From the NCBI GenBank assembly GCA_026419775.2, contig JAOPGA020000356.1, positions 1 to 64,000 on the forward strand: 64,000 nt of DNA. Direction: 5' to 3'. Below, piece by piece: positions 54,218 to 64,000 of the stretch; the stretch's first letter is position 1; each line of letters starts with the position of its first letter. The DNA is from Acrasis kona. Taxonomy: Eukaryota; Heterolobosea; Eutetramitea; Acrasida; Acrasidae. The notes beneath the pieces are model-generated. The model was given only the letters and a program-made list of their open reading frames with translations, did not search any database and had not been told where the DNA came from. A program made the translations under genes and the position numbers.

Positions 54218-55666
54218 TTATTTTCTTATCACCAAGTATGTTACACTGTCTGTTAGACTCGTTGAAATACTTCCCATTTCATCCGCACACACACTACTAA
54301 TGTTTCTTCCTATCACATTAATCACATCATAGCAAGTCCCAACCGTCGCATTATTAATGATGCCAGTCTTCGGAACAATATCGGACGTCCAACAAGCATA
54401 CGTCGTGCTAGGCAAATCACCATTAGAAAACAACATACAGTAATCATTATTGGTTTGCACCTTATTACCAAGATATGTTTTATATCTCAAGAGTGTGGTC
54501 AAAGTTTTAATATTATTGTAAGCAAGTTCCAAATTAAAAACAGGATCTCTCAAAGAATAATAAGCATTACCGACAGTGCCAAAGAAGCACTCTGAATCTT
54601 TATTATCAGTGCAGTGATTCTGCCATTCATAATAAATAGTTTTTGACACATTGTTATATATGCATGTTAACAACAAACGAGGAGCAAACTTTGCTTGAAT
54701 TAATGCGCCGATACCTGGATAAAGTTGACTGTAACCCCACTCACTAACGACCACAGGAATTTGGGAGCGACCAGGTGGAGTGTATTTGTCGATCAATGCC
54801 CGAAGTGCAGTAAATTCACCATTAGCTGATTCTGGATAGATGGTCCTATCTAAAGAGTTTAGAAACGAATCAAATTGAATTTTTACAAGGGTGAACGGAA
54901 ACAGCATCAAGGTATTGTAAGAGACCTGCTTTGAATGTATCTTCCAAAAAAGGTAAATCAATTTTACTTGTGCAAGGTCCGATGATGTATTCTCTGGGGT
55001 ACTTTGCTTTGATTGATGATGTGACTAGAAGAGCGAGTTTGTTAAAGTCGTCGACATTTACTGTCGGTCTCCAGAAAGTATCCAAGTTGGGCTGATTGGA
55101 TTAGAAATGATGTGGAAATTAAAGATACTTACTTCGTTATACATCTCCCACATGATACCAAGCCCTTTGTATCTTTCTACACAGGCCATCGCGTAGTTTA
55201 AAGAATCCTTTTCTTCCTGCGTCGGTGTAGGGCGAGAAGTTGTCGTCATAAAATGGATTGCTGTAATCAAGAATCATGAGTGCTGTAATGTTTCTTGGAA
55301 CTATTTCATTAAAGATGTAATTGTCATATTTTGAGAAGTCATATGATCCTTTTTTTGTTTCGATATCTATCCAAGGTATATCTGTTCTAACGACTTTAAA
55401 CCCTTCGGCAGTTAGCAAATCGAATTCTCCTTGCATTGGAGCAATGGTGTGAGTACTAACACCTACATAGTCCATCATTGGCTTTGGAGATGGACCTGGT
55501 GGCTTTGGTCTTGTTAGTGATACCGATAATGCTAAAAGTTGTGAGTTCAATTAAAAGTTTATAGAATATTGTACATACCAACAGCTACTATCACTGCCAT
55601 AATACCGAGAGAACCTACTACCCATGCAGTTATCACAAAGTCTGCAACCTTCCCTGATGAGACCAT
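54218..55666 (-). CDS. Clan GH-A glycosidase with N-terminal membrane anchor (one-base frame break)
   Basis: Exons 55579-55666, 55133-55531, 54887-55091 and 54218-54849 encode about 441 residues. The N-terminus has one membrane segment (ADFVITAWVVGSLGIMAVIV) and a Pro-rich linker. The (beta/alpha)8 barrel shows the acid/base Glu in GLGIMWEMYNEPNLDTFWRP and the nucleophile Glu in VVVSEWGYSQLYPG, as in GH39/GH5-like enzymes. PYTDAGRKGF precedes the break. Near 55195-55203 an AAA run needs one base fewer to join that frame to NYAMACVERYKGLG. Homopolymer error or a recent mutation are both possible. It may act as a type-II membrane enzyme at the cell surface. Confidence 0.82.
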
Positions 55667-55825
55667 CTGTCAAATTTAAAATTAGAAATGCTTTGCCTTG
55701 CATGAACAAATAATTTTGTAAACACTATCCAAGTCCCGCAAAATGTCATTGACATTATGATAAAATGATAAGAGATGACGATGTTCAACCAGACAAGGAA
55801 CGATATCTTTGAAGATGAATAGAAG

Positions 55826-56350
55826 TAGGGCTCGGCACGAATACAAATAAATTCGAATATTATTTGCAAATACGGATCAAATACAAATAATAAATTACCC
55901 TGTTGTAATAATTCAAATACAAATGGAATTAGAGTTTGTTGTTGAGTGTTCGCAAATATTTGCAAACAATAGAAGAACGGCAGTTGGAGAAAAGACGCCG
56001 CACAGACGTTGCCTATAGGGCTTTAGAAGGCAACAGCAGGCAAACCCAGCACTTCCAAACGACGAAGAAGAAATTGATGAAGCTCGTTTGGACCAACTTG
56101 CTGTAAGAGCATATTTAAAGAACAAAAGGCGGAACAACAGTAAAGGAACAAAGAGAAGCTACGTTTGGGATCACATCAATGTGACGCTAGTAACAAATGA
56201 GAGTGGTCAACCTGATTTTATGAACACCTGCAAATACTGCAAATGGAGTGTTTTGGAGAGCATGCGAAAAAATTCAACATCGAACATTCCTTTATTCCGT
56301 GCTTCAAGCTTGAAGTTGGGTCATCTCCAACCATCCAACAAAAAGGTTTA
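55826..56350 (+). mobile_element. 5' fragment of a hAT transposon with BED zinc finger
   Basis: The left end TAGGGCTCGGCACGAATACA resembles hAT terminal repeats. AT-rich subterminal repeats (CAAATACAAATAATAAAT, AATTCAAATACAAATGG) follow. An open frame then encodes a BED-type zinc finger: KRSYVWDHINVTLVTNESGQ then CKYC, with the expected downstream Leu/His region (SLKLGHLQPSNKK). The frame ends at 56350 with no catalytic core after it. The fragment lies against an unrelated ORF at 56359. Whether it belongs to the same family as the hAT copy at position 1 cannot be judged, as they show different parts. Confidence 0.75.
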
Positions 56351-56358
56351 GTCAGTGC

Positions 56359-56787
56359 ATGCATAGCACTCGTATTGCAGACGAATCTCCAGCGAACAGT
56401 ATCGACATTCACCCAGAGATCGGAGCAACCTTGAGCATCACATTGGATTTGAATCAATTGGCAGAAAGTATTATTGAAAAGAATAAGAGTGCAAAGAAGA
56501 GAGAAGCACTTGTTCACGCAGTTATCAACTACTTCCAGTTTGTGTTGCAAAAGTCAAAGGGAAACGAAATCATCATGAATCTTGAACAATCATACGATCA
56601 AGTAGGATTAAGAGATATGTGCATGTATGAAACTATCAAAATTGAGGGTATCCTTTACGGAGTTTGGATTTTCGGACATGGCACTTTCGAAAACAAAGGT
56701 TATGGATCTTACTTGAACTGGGGTGTTTGGGGTGTATTTGACAGAGATGAGGGTTCTGGTAAAGTATCCTTCCCTAAAAGATATTAA
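56359..56787 (+). CDS. Unknown protein with GYGSYLNWGVWG motif
   Basis: A 142-residue ORF starts at ATG 56359 and ends at TAA 56787. The first ~20 residues are Ser/Thr-rich, followed by an amphipathic helix (LNQLAESIIEKNKSAKKREA). The C-terminal half is beta-rich and aromatic: IKIEGILYGVWIFGHGTFEN then GYGSYLNWGVWGVFDRDEGS. The ENKGYGSYLNWG pattern looks like a small all-beta lectin- or stress-type fold, but I cannot name a family. The start lies 9 bp after the hAT fragment's stop, so the true promoter or N-terminus may have been replaced by the transposon. Confidence 0.55.
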   Translation: MHSTRIADESPANSIDIHPEIGATLSITLDLNQLAESIIEKNKSAKKREALVHAVINYFQFVLQKSKGNEIIMNLEQSYDQVGLRDMCMYETIKIEGILYGVWIFGHGTFENKGYGSYLNWGVWGVFDRDEGSGKVSFPKRY

Positions 56788-56914
56788 GGAGGTCAAAGTA
56801 TGTTTGCATGTAAAAAATTGATTTAAATTGAAATCAGATTTATCCAACCTCCTTCCGGATCTATGCTAGAACGTACACCCTAACTGCTGTTTGTCTTTGA
56901 ATTTTGTACCGAAC

Positions 56915-57213
56915 ATGTCGTTTAAAGCATCACCAATAAGTGAAGTAGAGGAAAAGTGTTATGTTACTTACAAGATCAATTCCATATTGAACCACTGTTC
57001 ACCACTAACGATTAATAGTACCCAAAAATAGAAATTGCTTCGATCTCAAGGCTTTACGCCAAATTCAAAGAAAAACCTGAAGTCTATTATGGACCTTCAA
57101 CTCAATCTCGGCACCCACACATAAAAGCCCGAAGGATGCGTATCGGCAACTTTGGTCATCCACTTACAAAGTTGGAGTATTTATTATTTTGGTCATTTTA
57201 CAATCCTGGATGA
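56915..57213 (+). CDS. Small two-exon gene, unknown
   Basis: Exons 56915-56962 and 57019-57213 (intron 56 nt, GTTACTT...TTAATAG) give 80 residues. The sequence starts MSFKASPISEVEEKCY and continues YPKIEIASISRLYAKFKEKP, then IKARRMRIGNFGHPLTKLEY. It is basic, with a C-terminal aromatic stretch (LLFWSFYNPG). Size and composition recall small accessory subunits of mitochondrial complexes, but no defining motif is seen. The second exon's uninterrupted 65 codons support it as coding. Confidence 0.45.
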
Positions 57214-57407
57214 TGGAAATATTTTGAAAATCAGGAAAATTCAGATACTTTTCTATTTCGGACTCGAAGGAAAAACGAAACGCCCACAACCACTAAAATA
57301 TAACCACCATTTTACCTTAAAAAGTTAAGAATACGTTTTCGAAAAAATTCGAACCCAAAAAAACATCCTGAACAAATCAACTATTCACAACAAATTGTCA
57401 AAAGAAC

Positions 57408-58895
57408 ATGCCAGCCGTAGAGTACAGAGTAATCAATGACCCAATCTATGGTCTCATTCGCCTCGACAACAGACTATTCAAGATAATCGACACTGAGTTC
57501 TTTCAAAGGCTAAGGGACATTAAGCAGCTCGGTGCCCTTGATTACGTATTTCCAGGAGCCACACACAATAGATTTGCGCACTCTATCGGCACTTGCTACC
57601 TGGCAGGCAAATGGCTGGAACTTCTTCGAGATAAAATGGACAAAGAAGGTGTGAGACACACTAACAGTGTTTACATCAAGGGTCGCGACATCCTTCAAGT
57701 TCAAATAGCCGCTCTTTGCCATGATTTGGGTCATGGACCATTTAGTCACATGTTTGAGGATGTGTTCATTAGTTCCACAGAACCTAAAATTGATTTTAGT
57801 CATGAGGACATGTCAATAAAGCTTTTGGAAAAAATCTGGGAGAATATTGATCCTCAGTTGAGGGCAAGCATTACAAAAGGACAAGCACAGGATGAGTATA
57901 TTGCCCAAATCTTTAACATGATTAAGGGGGAAGTTCCAGAAGACACCAAAAAGCCCTTCCTTTATCGGATTGTCTGTAACACTGAAACCGGATTTGACGT
58001 TGACAAATTGGACTACCTTGTTAGAGATACAAAAAGTGCAGGAGTACCACTCTCATTCGATCAAATGAGGCTTCTAGAGTTTAGCATGATCAAGAATTAT
58101 AAAGAAACGCCATGCATTTGTTTCGACCTAAGATCTGCCACCAACCTAGCAAATGTATTTGTCAACCGGTTCGATCTTCACAAGGACGTTTACTCTCATA
58201 GAGTAGTTGATGGAATTGAAATGATGATTGGAGATATTTTCCGCATCGCTTCCGAAAAGGATCCAGTCAGATTTAATTTATCAAATTCTGTCGGTAATGC
58301 AGATGACTACTACCTATTAACGGATTCCATACTGAAGGAGATTGAACGTAGCAATATTGAGGGTTGTAAAGAATTGATCAAAAGACTTCGCAGAAGAGAT
58401 TTCTACAAGTGTTTGGTGCGCTTACCACTGAAAGTGGATCTAAATAAAGAAAATATAAAGGGAGAACTGAAGAAGATGGTGGAAGAACAGAAAGACAAAT
58501 TTGCACAAATTATCATCGACCGTAAGTTAGAAAGGTCAATTGAAATCAAGTCTCGCACATTTACATTTGGTGTCATAAATCCACTTAAAAACGTGTTATT
58601 TTACAACTCTGTACACGACACACCATCCACAATGCCTTCTTTGTTTTCTTCAAAGTTTTCTAATCCGGTAATAGAATCAGAACTTCGCTTTTATATCAAA
58701 GATACAAAAAATATCGATACTTTGTGGGCACAGGTAATTGAAATCATTCAAAAGGGGAGTGAAGGAAATCATAATGTCATGTCACCGGTGTCGACTCCTA
58801 GTAAATATCATCCAAAACAATCCTTTATCAGCGATTCAGATGGAAGAGATCTAAATAATGATTTTTATAATTGTACCACCCCCCACAAGAAGTAG
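57408..58895 (+). CDS. SAMHD1-like HD-domain dNTP triphosphohydrolase
   Basis: A single exon encodes 495 residues without the N-terminal SAM domain of animal SAMHD1. The start MPAVEYRVINDPIYGLIRLD matches the family's DPIHG-type beginning. Metal-binding HD motifs are visible: His in NRFAHSIGTCYLAGKW, His-Asp in ALCHDLGHGPFSHMFE, and Asp in GFDVDKLDYLVRDTKSAGVP. The catalytic/allosteric core continues to RFDLHKDVYSHRVVDGIEMM. The enzyme would cleave dNTPs to nucleosides and triphosphate, limiting dNTP pools. The C-terminal ~70 residues are Ser/Pro-rich and may be a regulatory tail. Confidence 0.92.
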   Translation: MPAVEYRVINDPIYGLIRLDNRLFKIIDTEFFQRLRDIKQLGALDYVFPGATHNRFAHSIGTCYLAGKWLELLRDKMDKEGVRHTNSVYIKGRDILQVQIAALCHDLGHGPFSHMFEDVFISSTEPKIDFSHEDMSIKLLEKIWENIDPQLRASITKGQAQDEYIAQIFNMIKGEVPEDTKKPFLYRIVCNTETGFDVDKLDYLVRDTKSAGVPLSFDQMRLLEFSMIKNYKETPCICFDLRSATNLANVFVNRFDLHKDVYSHRVVDGIEMMIGDIFRIASEKDPVRFNLSNSVGNADDYYLLTDSILKEIERSNIEGCKELIKRLRRRDFYKCLVRLPLKVDLNKENIKGELKKMVEEQKDKFAQIIIDRKLERSIEIKSRTFTFGVINPLKNVLFYNSVHDTPSTMPSLFSSKFSNPVIESELRFYIKDTKNIDTLWAQVIEIIQKGSEGNHNVMSPVSTPSKYHPKQSFISDSDGRDLNNDFYNCTTPHKK

Positions 58896-59208
58896 TCTCT
58901 TTTGAAATAAAATATAAACTTTATTAACGCACTTGGTAGCAATTAGGGTCCTAACCTCAACCTTTATAATTAGAACACAACTACAGACAATTTACGATAA
59001 AATGTGCTCAACTTATTTAAACGTGGACACTCTTCAAGTTCAACACATTCATTGAAATGTTGAACTAATTATTGTAATGAACATCAAAGATTTTTTGGAA
59101 CAGAAATTCAACCCGGATCAGAATCATAGTCGAGTTTGCACCATCTACTCAATTGTAGAGCATTAGTATGTAGGAAAAGCTACGCTTTATTATTTTTAAA
59201 GATTCTGT
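58896..59208. other. 3' intergenic region between convergent genes
   Basis: Between the convergent SAMHD1-like and prolyl-hydroxylase-like genes. Only AT-rich sequence with polyadenylation-like AATAAA is visible. Confidence 0.4.
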
Positions 59209-59838
59209 TTATTTTGCATACATTATGTCAGTCCGAAAAACATATTTTACTCCCTTGAGTACCGAAAGTGCTTCGTGCTGTAAACAACGGTCACCATGTT
59301 CGTGAATAACTAATAAACCAGCTTCAGGCTTTATCGACGCGACAACCTTTTTCCTCCCTTTGTAGAACACTAGATCTCCGCCCTTGAGGTTGGATCCATC
59401 TGTTCCACCAGATAAATATATTAGTACTGTGTATTTACTAACGTTCTCATCAACCACTACAGATTCGTCAATGTGAGCGCCGAATTGTTGCCCCTCCGAA
59501 TATTTGTAAAATCTAATGTTTGGATTCAGGCCGACGGCATCAGCATCATTTATAGCGTCCTTCAGTCCAGCCTCCCAAACGTGATCCGCGAATTTCTGGT
59601 TGTTGACAAGTATGCGATCATTGTCTCTAAAAGCGTATCCTCTTTTGGGTGGTCCACGCTCTGTTTGTTCATAATTCATGCCCTCAGATAATTCTATCAT
59701 TTTTTTGCATTCCTCAAGTGTGAAAAACTTTGTACATACTATAATTTGTTTATTCGGAAGCAATTCAACGATGCCAAGTTCATCTTTATGTCCGATTGTT
59801 GGCCAAGCAGTCTGCTTTTGTTTAGGTACTTTGGGCAT
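59209..59838 (-). CDS. 2-oxoglutarate/Fe(II) dioxygenase, prolyl-4-hydroxylase type
   Basis: A 209-residue single exon encodes a compact P4H catalytic domain. Iron ligands are visible as His-x-Asp in QQFGAHIDESVVVDEN and the distal His in DRCLQHEALSVLKG. The 2-oxoglutarate-binding Arg follows in KYVFRTDIMYA. Upstream, RGPPKRGYAFRDNDRILVNN matches the substrate-loop region of plant and protist P4H-like proteins. There is no signal peptide, so it is probably cytosolic or nuclear rather than a collagen-type ER enzyme. The protein substrate is unknown. Confidence 0.88.
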   Translation of the reverse strand: MPKVPKQKQTAWPTIGHKDELGIVELLPNKQIIVCTKFFTLEECKKMIELSEGMNYEQTERGPPKRGYAFRDNDRILVNNQKFADHVWEAGLKDAINDADAVGLNPNIRFYKYSEGQQFGAHIDESVVVDENVSKYTVLIYLSGGTDGSNLKGGDLVFYKGRKKVVASIKPEAGLLVIHEHGDRCLQHEALSVLKGVKYVFRTDIMYAK

Positions 59839-59953
59839 TACAAAATTGTTAAATCTTTACAAGAAGGATTCACGAAAACATTACGGACGTCATGAGGATC
59901 ACATCAACAATTTCCATCAAATCAAATGTAAATTAATAAATCACACAACATTT

Positions 59954-62215
59954 TTATTCAAACTCAATCAATTTTTGAGCATCGCTCACAATATCACTCG
60001 ACTTGACATGAACAGCCTTCACCACGCCATCGCTCTTTGCCTTTAACACATTTTGCATCTTCATGGCCTCCATCACAACTAATTCCTGATTAGCGGTGAC
60101 TTTATCTCCAGGCTTCACGGCCACGCTCACAATAGCACCAGGCATAGGTGCCATCACCAACTTACTCGTATCAGGCGGTGCATAATAGGGCATGTACTTG
60201 CCCAATTCAGCATTTCTAGGGCTGCTCACCTTTAGTTCAAAATCAGTTCCCTGATAAGTCATCTTGATGGAGCGAGTCGTACGTTTCACCACCTGCATGG
60301 TCACGTTCACCTTATCATTCATCACGCTCTTAAAAATGGTACTTCCCACTTCGTACTTTGGTTTCATGATGATGGTCTTCTTGTTGTTTACCTCAGCGAT
60401 CACTACTCCATGGCTCTCCACGCTCACATCCACGGAGTATTCCTTATCATCGAGCTTTACTTGATAAACCTTATCGCTAGGTTTTTGTAAGTTGTGACCG
60501 AGGTGAGCTTGTCTAGCGGCCATCATTTCGATCACCGCTGCTGCTGCAATCAAATAAAAGTGTTCGTCCTCGCTCAGTTGAATGCCCTTGAATCCCTGTG
60601 GCCAATGCTCAGAAATATAATTGGTGCTAATGTCTCCTTTTCTATACACTGGTTGATCCAAAATACTTCTTAACAGCGGAATGTTGTGTCTAACGCCGTG
60701 TATTTGATAAGTATCCAACGCTTCGATCATTCTGTTGATGCTTTCGTTTCTGTCCTTTCCAAAAGTGATGAGCTTGCTGATCATAGGGTCGTAGTATACG
60801 CTAATCTCGCCTCCCGCTACGATGCCGCTATCCACCCTGACGTTACCGTGCGAATCGCTGGGTTCCACATATGTTTCTAATTGACCGACGTTGGGCGCAA
60901 AGTTCTTGCTTGGATCTTCTGCGTATACTCTGCACTCTGTTGCCCATCCTTTGAGCGTGACGTCCTCTTGTTTGATGCTGAGGGGCAATCCTGCAGCGGC
61001 CCTGATCATTTGTTCCACCAAATCAATTCCGGTAACGTATTCGGTGACTGGATGCTCCACTTGTAATCTCGTGTTCATTTCCAAAAAGTAAAAATTCTTT
61101 TTCGCATCGATTAGCATCTCTACCGTTCCTGCCGAAGTGTATCCCACTTCCTTTGCTAATTGAATGGCCTGTATGCCCATGGCCTTTCTTGTGTCAGGAT
61201 CGATGGCGGTGGATGGACTCTCTTCGATCACTTTTTGATTTCTGCGTTGTATGCTGCATTCTCTCTCCGGCAAATACACCATGTTGCCCAAATTATCGCA
61301 AATGATTTGAATTTCAATGTGTCTTGGTGTTTCAATGTACTTTTCTATTAACATCTTGTTGGAGTTGAAATTGCGAAGGGCTTCGTCCTGCGACAACCTG
61401 AAACCTTCGGTTAATTCTTCGTCGCTCCATGCAATACGCATTCCCTTTCCTCCACCTCCTGCTGATGCTTTGATCATGACTGGATATCCAATGTCCTTTG
61501 CGATCTTGATGGCCTCTTGTGCGTCGCAGACTTGTCCGTTGAAACCAGGCACGGTGTTGACCTTTGCCTTCGTGGCGATGATTTTACTTTCAATCTTATC
61601 TCCCATGGCGTGGATGGCCGATGCTGGCGGACCGATGAAGATGAATCCTTCTTGTACTACTCTGCGTGCAAAGTCGGCATTTTCGGACAAGAAACCATAA
61701 CCAGGGTGAACGGCCTGTCGATGGAGGTGAGGATCAGGGTAAAAGTAAAACTTACTTGTGCACCTGTGATTTTCATTGCCTCGAGGATCTTATCAGCTAC
61801 CAAGTAACTTTCGCTGACTTGACTTGGTCCAATGTAAACGGCTTCGTCTGCCATGCGAACATGTTTTGAATTCGCGTCAGCATCGGTGTAGACAGCTACG
61901 GTTTTGATTCCTAACCTTTGACATGTTTTGATCACGCGACATGTGATTTCACCTCTGTTGGCTATGAGGATTTTGTTGAACATTGGTCCTTCTTTGTGGG
62001 ATTCTTCCTATAATCATGTAAGAAGATTAAATCAACGGCGACATTACCTTTTTAACTTCTTGTTCCGCTAATGGTTGTGAAGTGGTCTGGAACATTCTAG
62101 TTTGATTGTTTTGTGATGCAATGTTGAATCCTCTGTTGTTGCAAATTCTCTTGTTGAGGAAGATGTTACGAGCTAAAATCCGTCTGGGGCATGATAACAA
62201 GCGTTGTGGTCTCAT
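59954..62215 (-). CDS. PCCA: Propionyl-CoA carboxylase alpha chain, mitochondrial (biotin-dependent)
   Basis: Exons 62048-62215, 61756-62007 and 59954-61714 (introns 40-41 nt) encode 726 residues. The N-terminus ([20 protein letters not shown]) is a strong mitochondrial presequence. Biotin carboxylase follows: [40 protein letters not shown], the ATP-grasp loop [15 protein letters not shown], and [18 protein letters not shown]. The central BT-like region and the C-terminal biotinyl domain ([12 protein letters not shown]) end the protein. LETYVEP and overall layout favour PCCA over methylcrotonyl-CoA carboxylase alpha. It carboxylates propionyl-CoA to methylmalonyl-CoA with a beta subunit not in this window. 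GC-rich codon use suggests high expression. Confidence 0.92.
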
Positions 62216-62305
62216 GTCTATCAAAATCTAAAATCTATTTGGATGTGGTTGACCAATTGGTTGTACACGAAAAAATTTCGTTTGAAACAGCTTCGAATTT
62301 GAGTC
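62216..62305. promoter_or_regulatory. Short divergent promoter region, PCCA and ankyrin gene
   Basis: Only 90 bp separate the PCCA ATG (minus) from the ankyrin-gene ATG (plus). Both promoters must lie here or overlap coding sequence. No motif stands out. Confidence 0.45.
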
Positions 62306-64000
62306 ATGGCCACAGATATTCAGGAGGTATAAATCTTCTTGATCATTTTTTAAGCATTTTGTAGAATAATCTCCTGTACTTTGCCCAGCAGAATGGTATG
62401 CTAGGAGAGTTGAAGAAGTTGGTTGAGGCAGGAACGAGTGTCAATATTAGCGACGGAGTAATTCGATCTTTATCGCATCTATCATAATAAAATTATAGAA
62501 TGGAGTCACTGTATTACACAGAGCCGTTCATCGCGAAGATTTTGAAATGGTGAAGTATCTTCTTGAAAAGGGAGCAAACACCAATGTTAAAGACACTATA
62601 GTAAATTTTGGTTTTGATAGACCTAACTTTTTATATAGCAAGGAAGAGCACCCCTTCACTATAGTGTCCTAAGAGGATCCCCAGAAATCGTTACAATCTT
62701 ATTGAACCATGGCGCTAGACCTGATGAGAAGGAGGGAAAGAATTTCACTCCTTTGCACATGTCCATTCAATTAGACAAGCCAGAATTGGTGGCAGTATTA
62801 CTTAAAGGTGGAGCAGGAACTGAAGTTCCAGATCCAGTAAGCACAACTTTGTTAAATAGTTTTTTCCTAATACTCAAGTCTGGCTCTACACCATTATGCA
62901 AGTCCTGTGCGCATAAAGGAAACATTAAGATTGTAAAACTACTCATCGAAGCGGGAGCTCAAGTCAACAAGGTCGAAACTGTATGACATTCAAATCAACA
63001 TCGACTAAATTATTATAGAACCCTGCTTATCAAGGTTTTACTCCCCTGCACTGGGCTACTCAAAGTGGTTTCGTCGAGGTGGTGAAGTTATTGTTAGCTT
63101 CGGGGGCAGATACTCAAATCAAAAGTTCGGCAGGTGCCTTTCCTCATCAATATACCAAAGACATGGCTCTACAGACTCTTATTAAAAATCACAACAAGTC
63201 CGCTCCAGTTGGCGTCGCTAGACCTCAAATCGGCCCTGTTGGAGGTAACCAGCCAGTAAGAAGTGGTCCACCACCTGCTAGACCTGGAGTGGTAGTACCA
63301 CCTGCTAGAACAGGTCCTCCTGTAAGAAGCCCAGATACCGCGCCTGTAAGAACAGGACTGACGTGGCAGCAACAACAGGCCGCGAAACGCGAACAACAAG
63401 AACAGGAGGCTCAAAAGTTGAAACAACAGCAGCTAGAGGCACAACAAAAACAAATAGAAGAAGGAGCCAAAAATCAGGCACAAAGAAGTTCATTTAATTC
63501 CCCAACTTCTACTTTTAACCAAATCAGAGGCTCATACGTAAATGCTCCTAAGCAGCCCGAGCAATCAAATCAGCCCATAGCACAAACTCCACCATCTCAG
63601 TTGAGTACAGCTCAAATAGCAAGAATTAAGTTTGAAGAGGATCAGGCTAAACAAGAAGAGTTAAGGAAACAAAAAGAACAAGAAGATCAAAGGATTAAGG
63701 CTGAACGAGATGCTCTCCTTGAAAAACAAAACGCTGCTGCAGCGCAGGCTGAAAGTAACAGATTGCAAATAGAACAACAAGTTGAGGAAAGCAGACGAAC
63801 TTTCGAAAGCAGTAAACAGGCTATGGAGCAGGAATTAAAACAAATTGAACTGCAGAAGCAGAGGGTAGAGTATGATTTGAGAATCAAAAAGGAGGAGAAA
63901 GATAGAATTATTAATGAAGTGCAAGAGCAGAAGCGGTTGTTAGACCAAGCTCGCTCAGACTTGTTGGCATTAAGTAATAGTCAAAATCAATCCAATAATG
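62306..64000 (+). CDS. Ankyrin-repeat / coiled-coil protein (runs past window end)
   Basis: The gene starts at ATG 62306 (MATDIQE, a 21-nt first exon) and has at least six further exons separated by introns of 37-42 nt. Ankyrin repeats: AQQNGMLGELKKLVEAGTSV, VTVLHRAVHREDFEMVKYLL, APLHYSVLRGSPEIVTILLN, TPLHMSIQLDKPELVAVLLK, TPLCKSCAHKGNIKIVKLLI and TPLHWATQSGFVEVVKLLLA. From ~63,220 it becomes Pro/Arg-rich (PPARPGVVVPPARTGPPVR), and then a long Gln/Glu/Lys coiled coil from ~63,360 to the end. It is probably a cytoskeletal or membrane-traffic scaffold. The C-terminus lies outside the window. Confidence 0.85.

Overview
This looks like a nuclear contig from a free-living, probably amoeboid, microbial eukaryote. 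Genes are dense on both strands and are interrupted by very short GT-AG introns, mostly 36-45 nt. The gene set is fully eukaryotic: 26S proteasome Rpn1, DOCK-type exchange factor, ArfGAP, DENN, RGS, Kv channel, SAMHD1-like enzyme and vacuolar PQ-loop transporter. A phagotrophic protist (Amoebozoa or Heterolobosea-like) fits best; that placement is inference. No prophage, retroelement or CRISPR array was seen. The only mobile DNA is degraded DNA transposons: hAT at both ends of the window and a DDE_4-type fragment near 5.5 kb.

Layout. 1-6 kb: the 3' part of a hAT transposase, an unknown gene, a ~110-bp repeat cluster, a SAP-domain gene, mitochondrial 2-methylcitrate synthase, a transposon relic and two tRNA-Ala genes. 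6-24.5 kb: a small ankyrin gene, a DOCK GEF, a giant C2/TP-repeat/PH protein, an RCC1-propeller membrane receptor and an RGS protein. 24.5-36.7 kb: tRNA-Asn, ArfGAP, PH-DENN protein, TPR/F-box protein, Rpn1, alpha-galactosidase and a mitochondrial AAA+ ATPase. 36.8-50.5 kb: GH99-like enzyme, ABCG transporter, PQ-loop transporter, small genes, tRNA-Ser, a SHAQKYF MYB factor and a GH71 enzyme. 50.5-64 kb: Hsp33, Kv channel, clan GH-A enzyme, hAT fragment, SAMHD1-like enzyme, prolyl-4-hydroxylase-like enzyme, propionyl-CoA carboxylase alpha and an ankyrin/coiled-coil gene. Many multi-exon models were spliced by eye, and most close exactly in frame with summed exon lengths divisible by three.

Functional themes are small-GTPase and phosphoinositide signalling (DOCK, ArfGAP, DENN, RGS, PH/C2), extracellular polysaccharide digestion (GH27, GH71, GH99-like, GH-A), and propionyl-CoA metabolism (methylcitrate synthase at one end, PCCA at the other).

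The most unusual signal is in the tRNA genes. All four carry extra sequence at non-standard places. Both tRNA-Ala(UGC) genes have a 15-nt insertion in the T-loop. It folds as a helix plus 3-nt bulge, and bulge-helix-bulge style cutting would restore an exact 7-nt T-loop. tRNA-Asn(GUU) and tRNA-Ser(AGA) both carry nearly the same 10-nt insertion at the same D-loop position. This suggests that ectopic tRNA introns are widespread in this organism.
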